Of a stretch of DNA of 64,000 bases, positions 1 through 13,800 are shown piece after piece. Both the position numbers and the translations under genes were made by a program. Each line of letters begins with the position of its first letter. Positions within the stretch are counted from its first letter, which is position 1. The notes below the pieces were generated by a model that was not told the DNA's origin, ran no database searches, and worked only from the letters and a program-made list of their open reading frames with translations. The stretch is from assembly GCF_000150275.1 (NCBI RefSeq), contig NW_002060956.1, forward strand, positions 1,573,207-1,637,206. The letters run 5' to 3'. The stretch comes from Trichoplax adhaerens (Eukaryota > Placozoa > Uniplacotomia > Trichoplacea > Trichoplacidae).

Positions 1-679
1 ATTCATTAGCACAAAAAGAGAAAGCAGCATCAGTACAAGGTACATTCAATCTGTATTTATTTTGACCCTATACTTATCATTTTCCTTCATCCGTACGCCT
101 AGACAGTATAGTACAGTATTTATAGTTCGACCCTTAACCGTTTCAACCAACATGACCGACCGTTCGGCCTTGAGACTTGGTTTTACTTTTCAATACTTTT
201 ACAGCATATGTAGTGGATTATCTATCTAATAGCGTGACTATCATGATTTGCTCTAATTTCATGTCAGACCCATCAGGCTACAAGGTTTTTTTGACTCTTC
301 CTATAACCCAAGAAGTCAATTTGAAAATTTCACATTCATAATTGAAATAATTGCTGTAGCTAGTATCGAAATAGAAGAATTTTGTGAAACAAACTATTTT
401 TATCCTCTATTTTACCAATCCATATTACTATATTCACACACACACAGTACATTCATTGGATCCAGGTGTACAGTATTTTCCTTTGCAGTAATCAAATGTA
501 TTCGTAAGTATTTAACGGTTAGAAACCGTTTTTACTGTATCTTATCACCATGTACTTTGATATCTTGACGGCGACATTCTTTCATAGTACCGTAAACATG
601 TAGTCCTTGTCTCTTTTGTATTCCCTACAGCAAAATTGCGTATTGATAAATTTTATTCCTCATTTATTGATTATTTTAG
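1..679. other. Upstream/intron sequence of the ZFAND gene, no exon seen
   Basis: AT-rich sequence with a short CA run near 437 and two TACTGTA-type motifs. The acceptor tract ending at 679 closes it. I looked for an A20 Cys-x-x-x-Cys-Gly coding segment on both strands and did not see one. Confidence 0.5.
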
Positions 680-2903
680 AAACTTCTATAGAAACACCAG
701 GAAAATTTAGAACACCAACATTAGTAAACGATAAAAGTAGCGAAATAAAAAATAAGGAATTGGATGAAATAGATTTGGCGACGAATAATAATAAGCAAGA
801 AAAAGTAAATCAAGTACAGGAAGTAAAAGAAGATTCGTTATCGACGAACTCTGATACAGATACACCAACTAAATCAATTAAGAGAAATCGATGCTTTACT
901 TGTCGTAAAAAAGTTGGCTTAACTGGTATGATAGTAACCTGAAATTGTACTTCTGTTATTGATTATAATTATCAATGACTTATAGACGAAGCAAATGAAT
1001 ACTAGTTTCTTTACTTGTTGTTCATGTCTCAATACATAAGTAGATTCTCGTCTTCATCATTCAACCTACTGTGTCATTAAATGAAGTATATGTGTACAGT
1101 ACAGTATTGGTAGTACCGTTATATATTCAGATGTTGGTTTCTTCGCTCTTAGTCTAAAATATACTACGGCTTTATGTGTACTCTTTTTAACATTGACAGT
1201 TATTAGTTTATCTTTTAGACGTATAAACTGGTTTTTTTTTTCCTTTACCCACTTGAATGATTGAGTAATTCTAATTTCATTTTTGAGTGAAACCTTGTAC
1301 TGTATCATGGGAGAATTGTAGGACTGTAGTATTTGTTTGACGGGTTCAACAGGGACATCGATTCTGTTCAAATACATCTAATTTTTGTGTGTGTGTATGA
1401 TAATCGAAAAAAAAACTGTACTGGAGATCTTACAAGTTGTTCCTTTCTAGTGTAGTACTGCACTGTAGGGTATAAGAAAAATTTGTCTTTTGCATTCTCC
1501 TATGCCGTACCCTTCGTTATTGATGGTCATCGTTTAGCCACGAAGAAAACGTACTGTATACCATATCTATATATATCTATACATGTTATCCATGGCAGAG
1601 CGATTGATGATGACACTTTTCCTTTAACGATACGTTATGTTGTGTTTGATCATCGGGATCGACAGTAAAATGGTAGAGGGTTAATTAATTTATTTTCAAG
1701 AGCAATTTTATAACGTCCGAGCCTGATTAATGACAGATTGTATTAGCGAGAAAGTCTGATTGTAATTATGATTAGTTGTAATGTATTTTCTGTCGAAAAT
1801 GCAACGATACGCCACTTAGTTGGTTGGCTGATCGCTAGAAGTGAAGAGACATCGGCCTCTTGATGACTGCATTATAACAATATATATGATTGCGGCAAAG
1901 AAATACAGCAGTCTATCCATTGATGTATTGACCATAAAAGGGGCTTGGGCTCCAATTGCCATACTAAACTGACTAAATCACCTAAAGTCACTCACCCTCA
2001 GTGTGTTTTTTTGAACTTCAGTTGAAAAGTCAGCGTGGAATGGTACAGTACTGTACTGCGCATTATTACGGCATTGATTAACAATAACGTAAAATGTCTG
2101 CCTATCCCAATGGGGTTCCTAAGAACATACAATTGCTGTATTTGGATGTGCTCTACAGTATGATAAACAAACCCTAGATCAAATGTGGATGCAGTATAAA
2201 TGCAAATAACTTATTATTATTTTTTTTTGTACACTTACTCTTTACATTGCGCATGTCCATCGAATGCAGACAGTACTGTACTTTACTGTACTGTACACTG
2301 TACAGCCAACACTGTGTACTGTAGATTGTAATATCTTGTCTGCATTAGTGGACTGTCAAGTCCTTAGGATGCAATTTTATTCATAGTAGTGTTTAATAAA
2401 TACTACTATGAATAAAATTGCATCCTAAGGACTTGGAATATCCCTCTATCCTCTATTTCATAATTTTTACAAGATAGAGGGATATTCCATTTACTATTTG
2501 TAGCATTTGATACAAATTAGGATTAAATGAAACTTGATATCGTGTAATTTGGACATGAATAGGAGTGACGACGATAGGACTAATTATTATGAACTAAATA
2601 AAATAGCGAAATGTCGTGATGTAATCGATTGCGGCAGTACTCTTAGTAAACATCATTAAACTAGTTGGCCTGATTAACTATCAACATCGTTTGTGTTCTA
2701 TTAATGCTAGATGTTTGCTAACTGTAATATCGACATTATTATTTTCTTTTCTAGGTTTCGTATGTCATTGTGGTAATGTATTTTGTAGCACCCATCGTTA
2801 TTCAGACAAGCACGATTGTACATTCGATTACAAAGCTGCCGGTAGAGCTGCTATTAGCAAAAATAATCCAGTGGTTGTTGGATCGAAAATTCAAAAAATT
2901 TAA
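680..2903 (+). CDS. ZFAND5/6: AN1-type zinc finger protein (ZFAND5/6-like), 3' two exons
   Basis: Partial gene; exons 680-925 and 2755-2903 (stop included), joined by a GT-AG intron. The first exon encodes a low-complexity acidic/basic linker ending [13 protein letters not shown]; the second continues the AN1 finger ([21 protein letters not shown]) and ends [12 protein letters not shown], the near-invariant C terminus of ZFAND5/6. The Cys/His ligands of the AN1 domain are all present, and the split Gly codon is restored across the junction. Family members bind ubiquitin through an N-terminal A20 finger and shuttle substrates to the proteasome in the cytoplasm. No A20 exon is visible in bases 1-679, so it is probably left of the window. 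The first exon could instead begin at the earlier acceptor near 630. An AATAAA at 3439-3444 is a possible poly(A) signal. Identity is clear; only the 5' part is missing. Confidence 0.9.
926..2754 (+). other. Intron of ZFAND gene with TACTGTAC motifs and a double hairpin
   Basis: GT at 926-927, AG at 2753-2754. It contains a cluster of TACTGTAC-type motifs near 2046-2330 and two perfect hairpins at 2357-2489. A 103-codon open frame on the - strand (1377-1066) has a plausible amino-acid mix but no recognised family, and I do not call it a gene. Confidence 0.7.
2357..2489. repeat. Two adjacent perfect inverted repeats (34 bp and 17 bp stems)
   Basis: Arm 2357-2390 is the exact reverse complement of 2402-2435, with an 11-base loop. 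Arm 2434-2450 is the exact reverse complement of 2473-2489, with a 22-base loop. The two hairpins share two bases. A 34 bp perfect stem is far beyond chance in about 1.8 kb of intron. It could be a small foldback/MITE element or a transcribed hairpin; there is no coding content. Confidence 0.9.
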
Positions 2904-4890
2904 GTAACTTACAGTAATTGGCTACTATTATACATTATGATTTAACCTTTTTATCTGACAAAAGATACAGTACTGTACGGCTGTTGCGTTATCAATGACT
3001 GCTGTGAAAGCGCGAAGTTTGCTACTAGTCTATGGCGTTTTCCAATTTTAGCTCTTTAGATATGATTGCTTAATTTCTGTTTTTGGTCTTACATCTTGCG
3101 TGATAACTAACCTGACTTCATTGACGAAATTTTAAGTATTTCTATTAGTACGGATGTATTGTGAAACATGTTGTGTCAAAATATTTTATATCGGTAAGAT
3201 CGACACAACAATGTTACATGTAAGACAGTACAGTATTAGATACTCATTCGTGTAGGATCCACATCATCGTCATCATATTATTTCACAGTAAATGTTTTTT
3301 CCACGATTGTATTTACGTTATTATATACATACTATGATTTATAATTTGAACGGGTACTGTAGTTAAATTGCTATGTTATGGATGGCTCGAAATTGTATTC
3401 ACATTGTTAAATATCAAGCGAAGTTGTATTCTAATGCAAATAAAATTGACTACGGTAATTTGACGGAAACATATCGTATTTTTATCTACATACTCATAAT
3501 GATCTCATGTGCTACAGTAACTAAATATAGTAAAGCTAGGATTTGCAGTAATATCAAATTTTATAAAATGAACCCTTATAATAACGATTGCATGTGCAGT
3601 GAATTGCAATACCGAAAGTGGAAAGCGATCACTTACGGTGCTCATGGAATAAATTGCCAGTACGTCACTACAAATGGACGTGCAAGCCTTAGATTGGATA
3701 TCTTGTAAAGTTGCAGTCTCTAGAATCATAGAAATATCCAAAATTGAAATGACTCAAAGTGTAACACACTACTGGCAATGGTACCCTTTCCAATCATTCA
3801 ATTTCATCTTGGTATATGCAAGTAGTGATGAGCCATCCAAATATACGCGTACATTTATTTAAATACTGTACATACATACCGGACAACGTAGATTAGCTTT
3901 ATACAGTAGTGCTTTAACTCATACGATTTCCGAATGAAAACTTTTATAGCGTCCGTGTACAGAAAGTCCACGTTACTGCATGCTATTCAAGCATAATACG
4001 CACTCCAATATTATGCTAATATCAAACACAATATAGTAGTATGCTACATGTGGCTTTTCTTATTTTGATCAGTGGGGGTACGCGGCAGTCGTACTTGTCT
4101 ACCAATCATTCGTGCGGATATAAGGTAGATGATAATGGAATGTAATACAGCCTGTCGTGAAAAAAGAAAACAGAGAGATACGTACGCCATTGGTCTCTTT
4201 ACGGTACTGAGAAATGCAATAGTCTCGGGAAACACTAAAGGCGTGCTATTTTAGCGGATAAATAATAATAAAAGTATTACATACCTTGAATTCTTAGAAA
4301 TACTAGCATTTAATTGCTTTATCTAGCTAAAATGTTATCGAGCCTTCATAAATTTTAGATTTCATAATTTTACTCTAGCTATGTCAATTCGATACGGCTA
4401 TAGTACGATAAACAATACAAGTATAAGTTAATCACATCATTTTGGATCGACAAAGAGCTTTTATTGTTTTAAACGCAAACCTAAAAACAATCAGTGCTAT
4501 TAAGAAACTGTTATACTACGTTAGTTAAATTTGCATTAGTATAACTTATGTATCTGAACAGCATATTTTAACTAACTAAATAAAACAGTTACAAAGACAG
4601 TTAAAATACATCTTTCCAGGTAATAATTAGGCCTAAAGTGTTACAATAAGATTATGTCGTATTAATGGCTACCATACCAAGAAAGTAAAATGTAGAGCAA
4701 TAGCAAACCGATAGATTAAAAAGCAAGACTGACGATACATATGTTAACTAAAATTTTAACGAAATTATCACTACCTTAAATGTTTAAACAGAACTTTACA
4801 TTTCTATCAATAAGCTTTAACGAATATTATATAAAACTAGCAAACAATCTACTAAAAGCGCGCAGTCTCAAATCGCCTTAAGCGGTAAAA
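2904..4890. other. Convergent gap between ZFAND (+) and aminopeptidase N (-)
   Basis: This holds the 3' UTR of ZFAND (AATAAA at 3439-3444) and, on the other strand, the 3' UTR of aminopeptidase N (TTTATT, i.e. AATAAA on -, at 4460-4465). A 111-codon open frame on + at 3373-3708 starts inside this zone and resembles no family I know; it is likely chance. Confidence 0.5.
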
Positions 4891-7800
4891 TTAGATATTT
4901 TTGTTTTTCGCAAGCCAGTCAGCAACATCTGCTTCATTCTTCTTCAACCAGTCGATGTTACTCTTGATATTTTCGAGGATGGTCTTCTTAGAGCTAGATA
5001 TAGCGTTAGTATCTTTGGCTGTGTTGAAAAAGTTTTGAACCTGCGAGAACGTGAAAATAATAGAATGAATTGATAGGATCGAAAAGTGTATATAAAATAA
5101 TGTACTGCGTTTTACTTGTAAATGATAGCATCACATTGTTGTAATTATATCATTAGGCATGATTTCCAAGAACGTAAAACTATTGCATACGACAATACCT
5201 CTTGCAGTTGATAGTCAGTTGCGAAAGCACTAGTCAAACTCTCGGCCGCGCGTGCTAGACCAAAGGTTACCTGGGAATATCTAATCATAGTCAAGAGATA
5301 GAATGTCAATAAAGTCCAGGAGCAAGATGGCATTCAGATTGGAATTCTATATTTACTAGCGACTTAATGGTACCTGTCATATAGAGTGTTCCAATTGGCT
5401 TGAAAGAAACTCCATGCTAATTAAAACACAAGAGACAACAAACATCCTTTAATCTCAAATCGCTTTGCAATTATTCTTAGGTTATGATCCACAAAGATAA
5501 CTGTTGCATACTTTGCAAAGCAATACTCATTATATTCTAATATAAATGCGGATACAAATAGTAAGTCGCAATCCTACCGATAGGTCGACCCAAAGTAGTA
5601 CCAGAGACGTAACGAATTACACTAAGAGTATCTTGAGAACGAACCAGAGAAGTATTCATTGAACGCTGGAGATATCTAGTAATTTATTTAACAGTGTATT
5701 AAGGGAATTCAAATCGCAACATATCTTAAACAGTGCTTATTAGCGTACAGTATTACGATGCATCCACAAACTTGTGTATAGTGTACGGGAAACTACTGTG
5801 TACCTGTTTAAGATCCATGGGGTACGAGAGAAGGCCAAAGCGTACATCAGTGCGGTCTTTTCTGAAGCAGATTCGGTTGTTAAGAATTTGTTCCAGGCAA
5901 AATCCCATTCTTTTAGACCACCAGCAGCAATACCAGCACGTAGGACACGAGTACGGATATTTGGATGGATACTGAATCAAGAGCATGACAAGAAATTGTT
6001 ATTAATTATATCACAATCAATTATTAGGCATAGTGATATCCACTTGGTGAAAATATATTGTAATCATATTCCACATCATTGTCGAAGCCAGTGTTAAAAC
6101 TGCTGGTAGTAAGAAATACACATACAGTAGCATACCTTGTACCATTTACCATCCAGTTGTTATAGATTTTCTTTGCTGCTTGAATAGCAGTGTTATAGTT
6201 TAGACGAGTTACCCAAAGTAAAATGTCACTTCTAGCATATCTATTTGATCAATATTAATTTAATGAGGCGTTAGAGGGATAAGAGTTGATACATTGATAT
6301 CACTATGGTAGAATGTAGAATATTATACCTGTCCAAGTGAGAACCGGTGTCAGTCCAGCCAAGGTCATTATAGCGACCACGGATTAGGTTAATCATGTAC
6401 GTCTAACAGAAATAGTAATTTCTTTAATTTATGTTGAAAAGCTAATTTTATGCTTACTCATTGGCAAGATTTTAGCTAACCTTGAAGTCACCGTATGATG
6501 GTCTCATGCTGAGGATAGTATCAAAGTAACCAAGCGATCCCAAGGCAGTGGTCCATGGTACATATTCTTTTTCCTTAGATAAATACTTAGTCATACCGAG
6601 TGCCAAACTCTGTTTGATTGTACCACTCCTACAAATATACCAATATTATATTAGTAATAGTTTTATAAGCGCATAATCCATTTTATTGCCATAACTGAAA
6701 CATAAATACAGAAAAGTTCAATAGTTACATTTGTACGTATACTCATCTGTACCTAGCAAGCATAAATGCATCATTGATCAAGCCGGCTCTATCACCACTC
6801 TTTAAAGTCTACATAAGGTAAAGGTAAAATTTTGTAAATAAATTCCGTAATAACAATAGATTGGTGCTATAAGTCGCATCCTTTAAGACAGATAAAGAAC
6901 CTACGTTCACGTCGCTTTCTAAAGCAGCCTGCAATCTATTCCAATTGGTTTCTGGGTAGTTGACGATGTAGAATCCATATTGTCCAACGTTAGCTTTCAT
7001 CCAGCCATTTACGGGGTAATTGAAATTGACTGAGGTCTTATTCAGCCAAGCTGATATAGGTGTATTAGTATCTGCGCTTGTGATGTAGTTTAATGGAACG
7101 TACCATTTGTAACTACCAGAAAACCAACGAAGAGATAACATTACACTTTCAATTTATATTAAAAATCTCCTAACAGCATGAATTAGCAGAGCTAGATATT
7201 CGATTTCGAAATTATTACCGTTTTCTTCACAAGAGCTTCCGTAAAGAAAGCCGAGGCGATCATATATATTAACTTACCCATACGTAGAGAAGTCAGAGCC
7301 AGTACCAGTTGCAGCAGAATCATCAATCAAGAAGCGTTTTTGGGATGCAGTACCTTGAGCACCCTGGTTTGTGATTGTGATAACTGGGAAGTTCTTTTGG
7401 CGTACCCATGGATCCATCACTTCAACCATATTAATTCTGTTATTGTTAGCCTATGATAATTTGACCCATTAGTACAAGTGCTATACACTGGGTATAGAAT
7501 AGAAAAATGCAGCAACGCCGCTATGGCTAAACTGATTATTACTATATCAATACATTTAAACCTACCTCGGATAAAGAGTTCCATAGTTGCATAGTGTTTG
7601 CGTTAGAATATTGATACTTTTTCAAATATGCCTAATGGTAAATGTTGAGTAACATAAAGTATTAATAAATGAATGAAGAGATTATTACGCACGGATCTGT
7701 TACATACAATCAAACGTTATCGTTTAGACGATAATCGTAAGTATACACAGTACAATTGACGAACCCTATATCCATTCTTGAAACCAGTATCCCCTAGGAT

Positions 7801-10800
7801 AAACTCTACCATACGAACCGCTACAGCACCTTTACTATAAGTGATAGCATCGAACATTTGCTTAATAGCGGCTGGAGTATCTGATAAGGCGGAGATAGGT
7901 CGTGATGATATTAATGCATCTCTTGCCATGATTCGGAAGAAATCACCAGATAAGAACTGATCCATCTAATAATACAGTCAGAATATAGTATTAAAGAACT
8001 AATAGAAATATTATAAATAGGCAAATGCCAAGAATTAGTGCATGAGTTAAGATAACATCTTTAAGTATAACTGATATGAAACATACTATTTTCCAGTCGG
8101 GATAAACAGCATGGACGCCTTGGTATTCCAAGTAGCTAGCAAAACCTTCGTTAAGCCATAAGTCGTCCCACCAGGCTAAGGTGACTAAATTACCAAACCA
8201 CTGTATAACGAAATAAGTTTAATCAGCATATTTTAACATCTCAACTGTATCTGGATTATACTGGAGATTACACGGCCTCTAATAACGGCTCTTCTGTACA
8301 TGCAGATGCAACTTTTTATATAGATAGTTTCTGTACGCCAGCATGTCAAAAAATTTCAATATCGTATACGCCACTTTATGTATATATATACAAACCTGAT
8401 GAACAAGTTCATGAGAAATAACAACAGCGATTCGTTGTTTTTCGAAAATTGAGGATTTCAAAGGATCATACAATAATAAAGTTTCACGGAATGTAATCAA
8501 ACCCCAATTTTCCATAGCGCCGGAGTTAAAGTCGGGAATGGCAATCAAGTCTAGAAAATAACAGACGGTTTTACTCTGAAGAAAATTCTGATAAATTCCG
8601 ACAGTAGGTATAAACGATTGATAGTAATAGTTATCAACTAAATCTCATTGAATGGAACACTTACCAGATTTAGGCAAATCGTAGGGAAGTGCTGTTTGAG
8701 TATTGAAGTATTCCATTTGCGCCTTAGTTGTGTAAGTGGCAAAGCCAGTGTTGTTAAGTAGATGAGGTGGTGAATAGATTCTGATCTGCAATAGGATTTG
8801 GTACATGGTTATAAGATGAAACCTGTAACAGGGTGCTATACTGTACAAAGTACTGAATGAAAGGTTTGAGCGAATGTGTTGTATGTCCTTATTCACGCAA
8901 TACTTTACTTACTTTAACACCGTTGTTTACTGTAGTTTCGTTGTATTTAAAATCACAAATGATAAAAGCCAACAGATATGTGCTCATCTTTACGGTCTTT
9001 TGGTATTCCACTGCAGTATAGCCAGCCTGATATTGATAACTTCTGGCCTCTGGCATGTTTGATAAGGCTATGTATCCTGTAGTAGGTCTCACCAGTGTTG
9101 TGGTAAATGTAGCTTTCAATGTTGGTTCGTCAAAGCATGGCAATGCCATACGAGCATCAAGTGGTTCGAAATCTGATGTGACCATGTTCCTAGGAAACAG
9201 GGCAATCACGATGGTAACCATTAGTATTAGAACAATGATTAGGAAAATCAAATCTAAATTCGATGTAATCCTTCTTAATAATATGATATAATAGGTAGTA
9301 GTATCTCAAGCTATCGGCTAATGTCTACCATTTACTAATCAAATTGAACAATCGTATAAATCACAATTACGTCATTCATCATTAGTGTCCGCTACAAATT
9401 ACGTCATGGGAAGGAATACCATCAATATATTACAGAGTAAAAAGTTAACTTGTTTTGAATACTGCATATCATAATCTAAGTTAAGCTAATGCATAACTAA
9501 TCATTGGATATGTTTCAGGCAGTTGGTTTCAGTTTAGCTGATGTGACTTTAGAAGTGCTGTATAAGTAAAAGCGAACCCCCTACTACAGTATATGCTACT
9601 ATACAAGTATTGATTAAGCTCCGAAATATTTAGTCTATGTTGAATACTGCAACCCATAAAATGGTTAGTAATACCACAGAATTCAATTTTTCAATCGAAT
9701 TTACTAGTCATATATTAATAAGCATTATACCAGGATTTGCTATCAGTTTTAAAATCGGGTAAATACGTATCACCAGAGGGTGCACGATTATTTTAGTTAT
9801 TGAAAGGATTGTTACTGTATACCATATAATTTTCATATAATATTACGGATATAGATTCCACTGTGCAATATACAGTATGAACCGTATCAGGTAATTTCTA
9901 GAGATGTTGCCATTTTGCACTCCTGTACAATTAATGGATTCAAATTGTAGCAGGTAATCTCTTTAAATCTGATTTATACCCGAAGTATAGTAATCAAGGT
10001 TTCCGTATTGCATGTATAATTTTACACGGTTGGCATACTGATTATTATATCTTACGCTACTGGTATTTTTACTGTACTGTACACGTAGGGTTACGAATAC
10101 TAGATTGAAGGATATTATTAGAATGCACAATGTAGCAATGACTACCATTACAAGAGAGAGACATCAATTGTTGAAAAGGAGCTGCCTAAGTTGGAATTGA
10201 TTTAAATCGGAGCCCTTGTCTCTACATAGTGAACGAAATTTGCTTTTGGTAAAAGTATAGCTATTTTTTCTAGCATATTGTCGTAGTCGTATCGAAAATA
10301 TGATAATGAATTGGTAAAATTGACCGATTTCATACAAAAGTTATAGAAGCAACAGGAAAATAGTTATCGAGATAGCATAATATAATATCAATGCATGTTA
10401 TATTATGGACTCGTCAAACTTTGAAGTTCTTGGAAGTCCCTAGTTTTACGGGGCTAATTGCATAAATATATATGAAAGTTGTCATATCTTATTTGTCAAC
10501 GAAAATTCGCTGATAAATTGATGGAATTGTCGAGTAAAAAATGAAACATTAAACTTAGGCCATATGGCGGCGCGGCTTCGGTCATTCAGTGCGTGGTACT
10601 AAACTTTTAATATTGAAAACCTGATTTATGGCATTCGTTACGATTTTTTCCCGTTAGTAAACAATAAATAAATAACTAGTAGCCAAGAATAATTAATTGT
10701 ATTGGCCGTACAATAGACACAGTGACACAGCAACAATGTCAAGGAAGAAGTCACACCAGATACAGATTTACTGGTAAAATTTACGATTGCATAATTGCAT

Positions 10801-13800
10801 ACTTCTTGAATTGTACTCTACAAGGTAGGAAATGCACTTGAATAGATTAGTATATCATGGAAATGGATTACAAGGCTCTAGCTAGAGCATTAGAGTCAAT
10901 TTCATGATTACAGACTTGTATCTAATTAGTAGAAAAAGTATTCAGCCATCATATTAAGATAGCATCAGCAAGTAGGAAACTATTTCTTTACATATTGAAG
11001 CGTATTGGTTCAAGTTGTCATTTATGCTAATAATTATAACTGTTCCGTTGTGACTTACTACCAACTGTGTCAACAAAAGTCAGGTGACTTTCAATGTTTG
11101 GTCAATATTAAACACACAAGGATCTAGGGTACTAAATTCAATGTGTATTGTTGAATAAAGCTGGCACAATTTATTCCTAGAAGTGTGCACGGAAGTGTAC
11201 AGTGTACATGCTGTACAGCACCGTAGGAAATGGGTAGAAATCAATTTTAGTGTCCATACAAGAGTATTTATTCCAAATTCAAGTGCGGCTCAAAGGATTA
11301 ACTACCGTTATTGTATCAATGACTTTGGACAAAGTAGATCGAATTATCACTTTGCAGTTTTTGACTTTCTTGTGGATTGATTGAATAATTAACAATCCAT
11401 TTAGAAGTATCGCATGCACTGAAGGACATTAGACTGAAAAATTGGAGATCAGTAGGTGACAACTGCCCAATGCGTTAAGATAATACAAATAATGGTCAAA
11501 AGTAGAACGGGTGTTTTTACAAGCTATTTACAGTCCTGTGACCATAATGGCGATCACAGGACTGTCTCTTTTAGATATCACAGATACAGTAAAGTGAAGT
11601 GTTCCATTGTCTATTCCATTTTGATTTCACTGTCTACTTTTGCATAAACTGCAGCCTATGATCTATTATTATATGTCAACTTGTACAGTACTGTACATCA
11701 TGATACAACTATCGTAGCGAAAGGATTGATGTAAATTAATTAATTATTGAATACGATTCATAGTATACAATATCAATGACAACGCAATTGAATAAATTAT
11801 AAATCATTCTTCTATACTGCATACTGTACAATATTATGATTATGAATTCAGATAACAAAGTCTATAGCCCGAATGGCCTTCATTTTTAACACTGAGAATG
11901 AAAAGGTACTGATCATTCTCTAATTGCAGCTAGTGATAGCAGTGATGATCTATTGATCCTATTGCTGTATTTATAGCATTCTCTCGACAAAATTATAGTG
12001 GAATTCATAAAGATTAGTACTGCCCAGTTGGTGCGAGTTCAAACAACCTGAAACTCGACTACTATTAACGTCCTATCGGCGTACTATGGCCTCACTACCA
12101 TATGTTAACAGCTTTCTAAAACTGCAATACAGGCAGCAGTACTAGCGGGGCCCCATTGACGCGCATTCCGTTATTGAAACTTAGGCGTGCGTTGCTTTTC
12201 AAGCTGTAACGTGCTTAGTTATAAATTAATGAATTTTTTCATATTAGTCACGTTAACAACAGCTCGCTTTTTAAAAATCGCAGAATCACACCCGAATTGA
12301 ATTCATGTTAATTAATTGGAGGTTTTCAACCATTAATTAATTAATTAGCGTACAGTCGATTTTGTTGTTTGCTTCCATTGTGCTGGAATAATGCTGCAGG
12401 GTTTGAACCAGTGAGAATTGGACGAAAGGCGGCACGTGCCAATTACGGTACCATGACTGTAGCTCGGTACGAGGGGTATTATGGGCCGTAGCGCTGTATT
12501 GTACAGTACGGACGGTAATCAAGTGCAGTGAAGGAAAAAAAAAACTGTTAATTTATGATAGCAGTTGCTGGTACAGATAGTCGTGTAGTGACTCGCTACC
12601 GTTGTCATTGGCGCTTGGACGTTCGGTCACATACTGTACAGTTACGATACTCTCATGGGGGGAAAGAAGGAACATCGGTCTGATATCGGTGTCGCCTGTT
12701 GCCGATACACTTTGTACAATAATCATGATTATATATACAGTATATGTCATATTATATAATTAATTATGATGTGATGATATTGATGCCATTTGCTTATGGA
12801 TTTACTTGACTAATGTGCTACAATTCGGGAAGGATATGCGATATTGTGATGATACTCTACGGACAGTTAGATAAATAGATAGTACGGCCTTGCATCACGT
12901 ACGACTGGAACAAGTAGAAATCGAAGCGTTCGCAGCTGGTTGCCTGGCGCTGCAACTCTTTTAAGTCACTTTGAAAAATAATCGAGGTCAATTATCGCAA
13001 ACTTGAGTCTTAATTAATTAACCAATTTGAACATCACTGAAGGATACAGCAAGTTCTATTGCTCTACAGACAGTAACGTGTACCGATTGTGCCTCATGAA
13101 CGAGACCTGTCATCCCACACTACTGTATGGATTGCACGAAAATACTGTTTAGGACTACACTAATGAGATCGAGGGGATAATTTGATCCGCGCCCTGGAAA
13201 TCAAGATACGTTGCGCTTTGTCTAGCAATTACAGTTGTAATCAAGACACAACCAAGAACTACTTTTTTATAGACAGCACTTTGCATCGGTAAAGCGAAGC
13301 TAGTACTAGCTTGGCTGTAGTACTTCAACCTAAGAGGACAGTCATTATCGTTGTTTTTAGAAACGGTCAAGTTAGATATCACATTTCGTAAAATGCTAAA
13401 GTTCAAATCGTCCAGTATGCTTAGCCAGGGACTATTAAATAAATACTAGCATATCATATGCATGTATTACTCCAGGATCCGCCATAAAATAGTGAAAACC
13501 GATACATGTTGTATGTTATACATGACATTGTATTCACTGCACTATGCTGTATTGTCTATCCCCTCCAATGATATTATTACTATACAAGCCGTCATATAGA
13601 CTGTACGGCAACACCATTATTTCCTACAAGTATACAAAAAGTGTTACGACGCAAGTTCACCATAATTCTGAAGTTGACATATGCACAATTGTATACAGTC
13701 AAGTAGAATGTGTTGATGTAGTGCACTAAAATAATCCAAATGTTGGACTCGATGTAAAAAAGTGATGCAAGGAGCGTCAAACGCTTTTCTACAGTATATC

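Noticed and set aside
3373-3708. 111-codon + strand frame downstream of ZFAND
   Set aside because: Lies in the likely 3' UTR, no recognised family, Ile/Tyr/Asn-rich as expected by chance here.
9190-9251. Alternative N terminus for aminopeptidase N from ATG 9251 through the intron into exon 2
   Set aside because: The hydrophobic stretch is what a pyrimidine-rich acceptor tract encodes in this frame; the upstream exon with a proper anchor joins perfectly in phase.
9963-10148. 61-codon - strand frame with a membrane-like start inside APN intron 1
   Set aside because: No homology, no splice partner, and composition typical of AT-rich chance frames.
13155-13406. 83-codon - strand frame with possible leader peptide in APN intron 1
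   Set aside because: No family resemblance and no supporting exon; could be chance.
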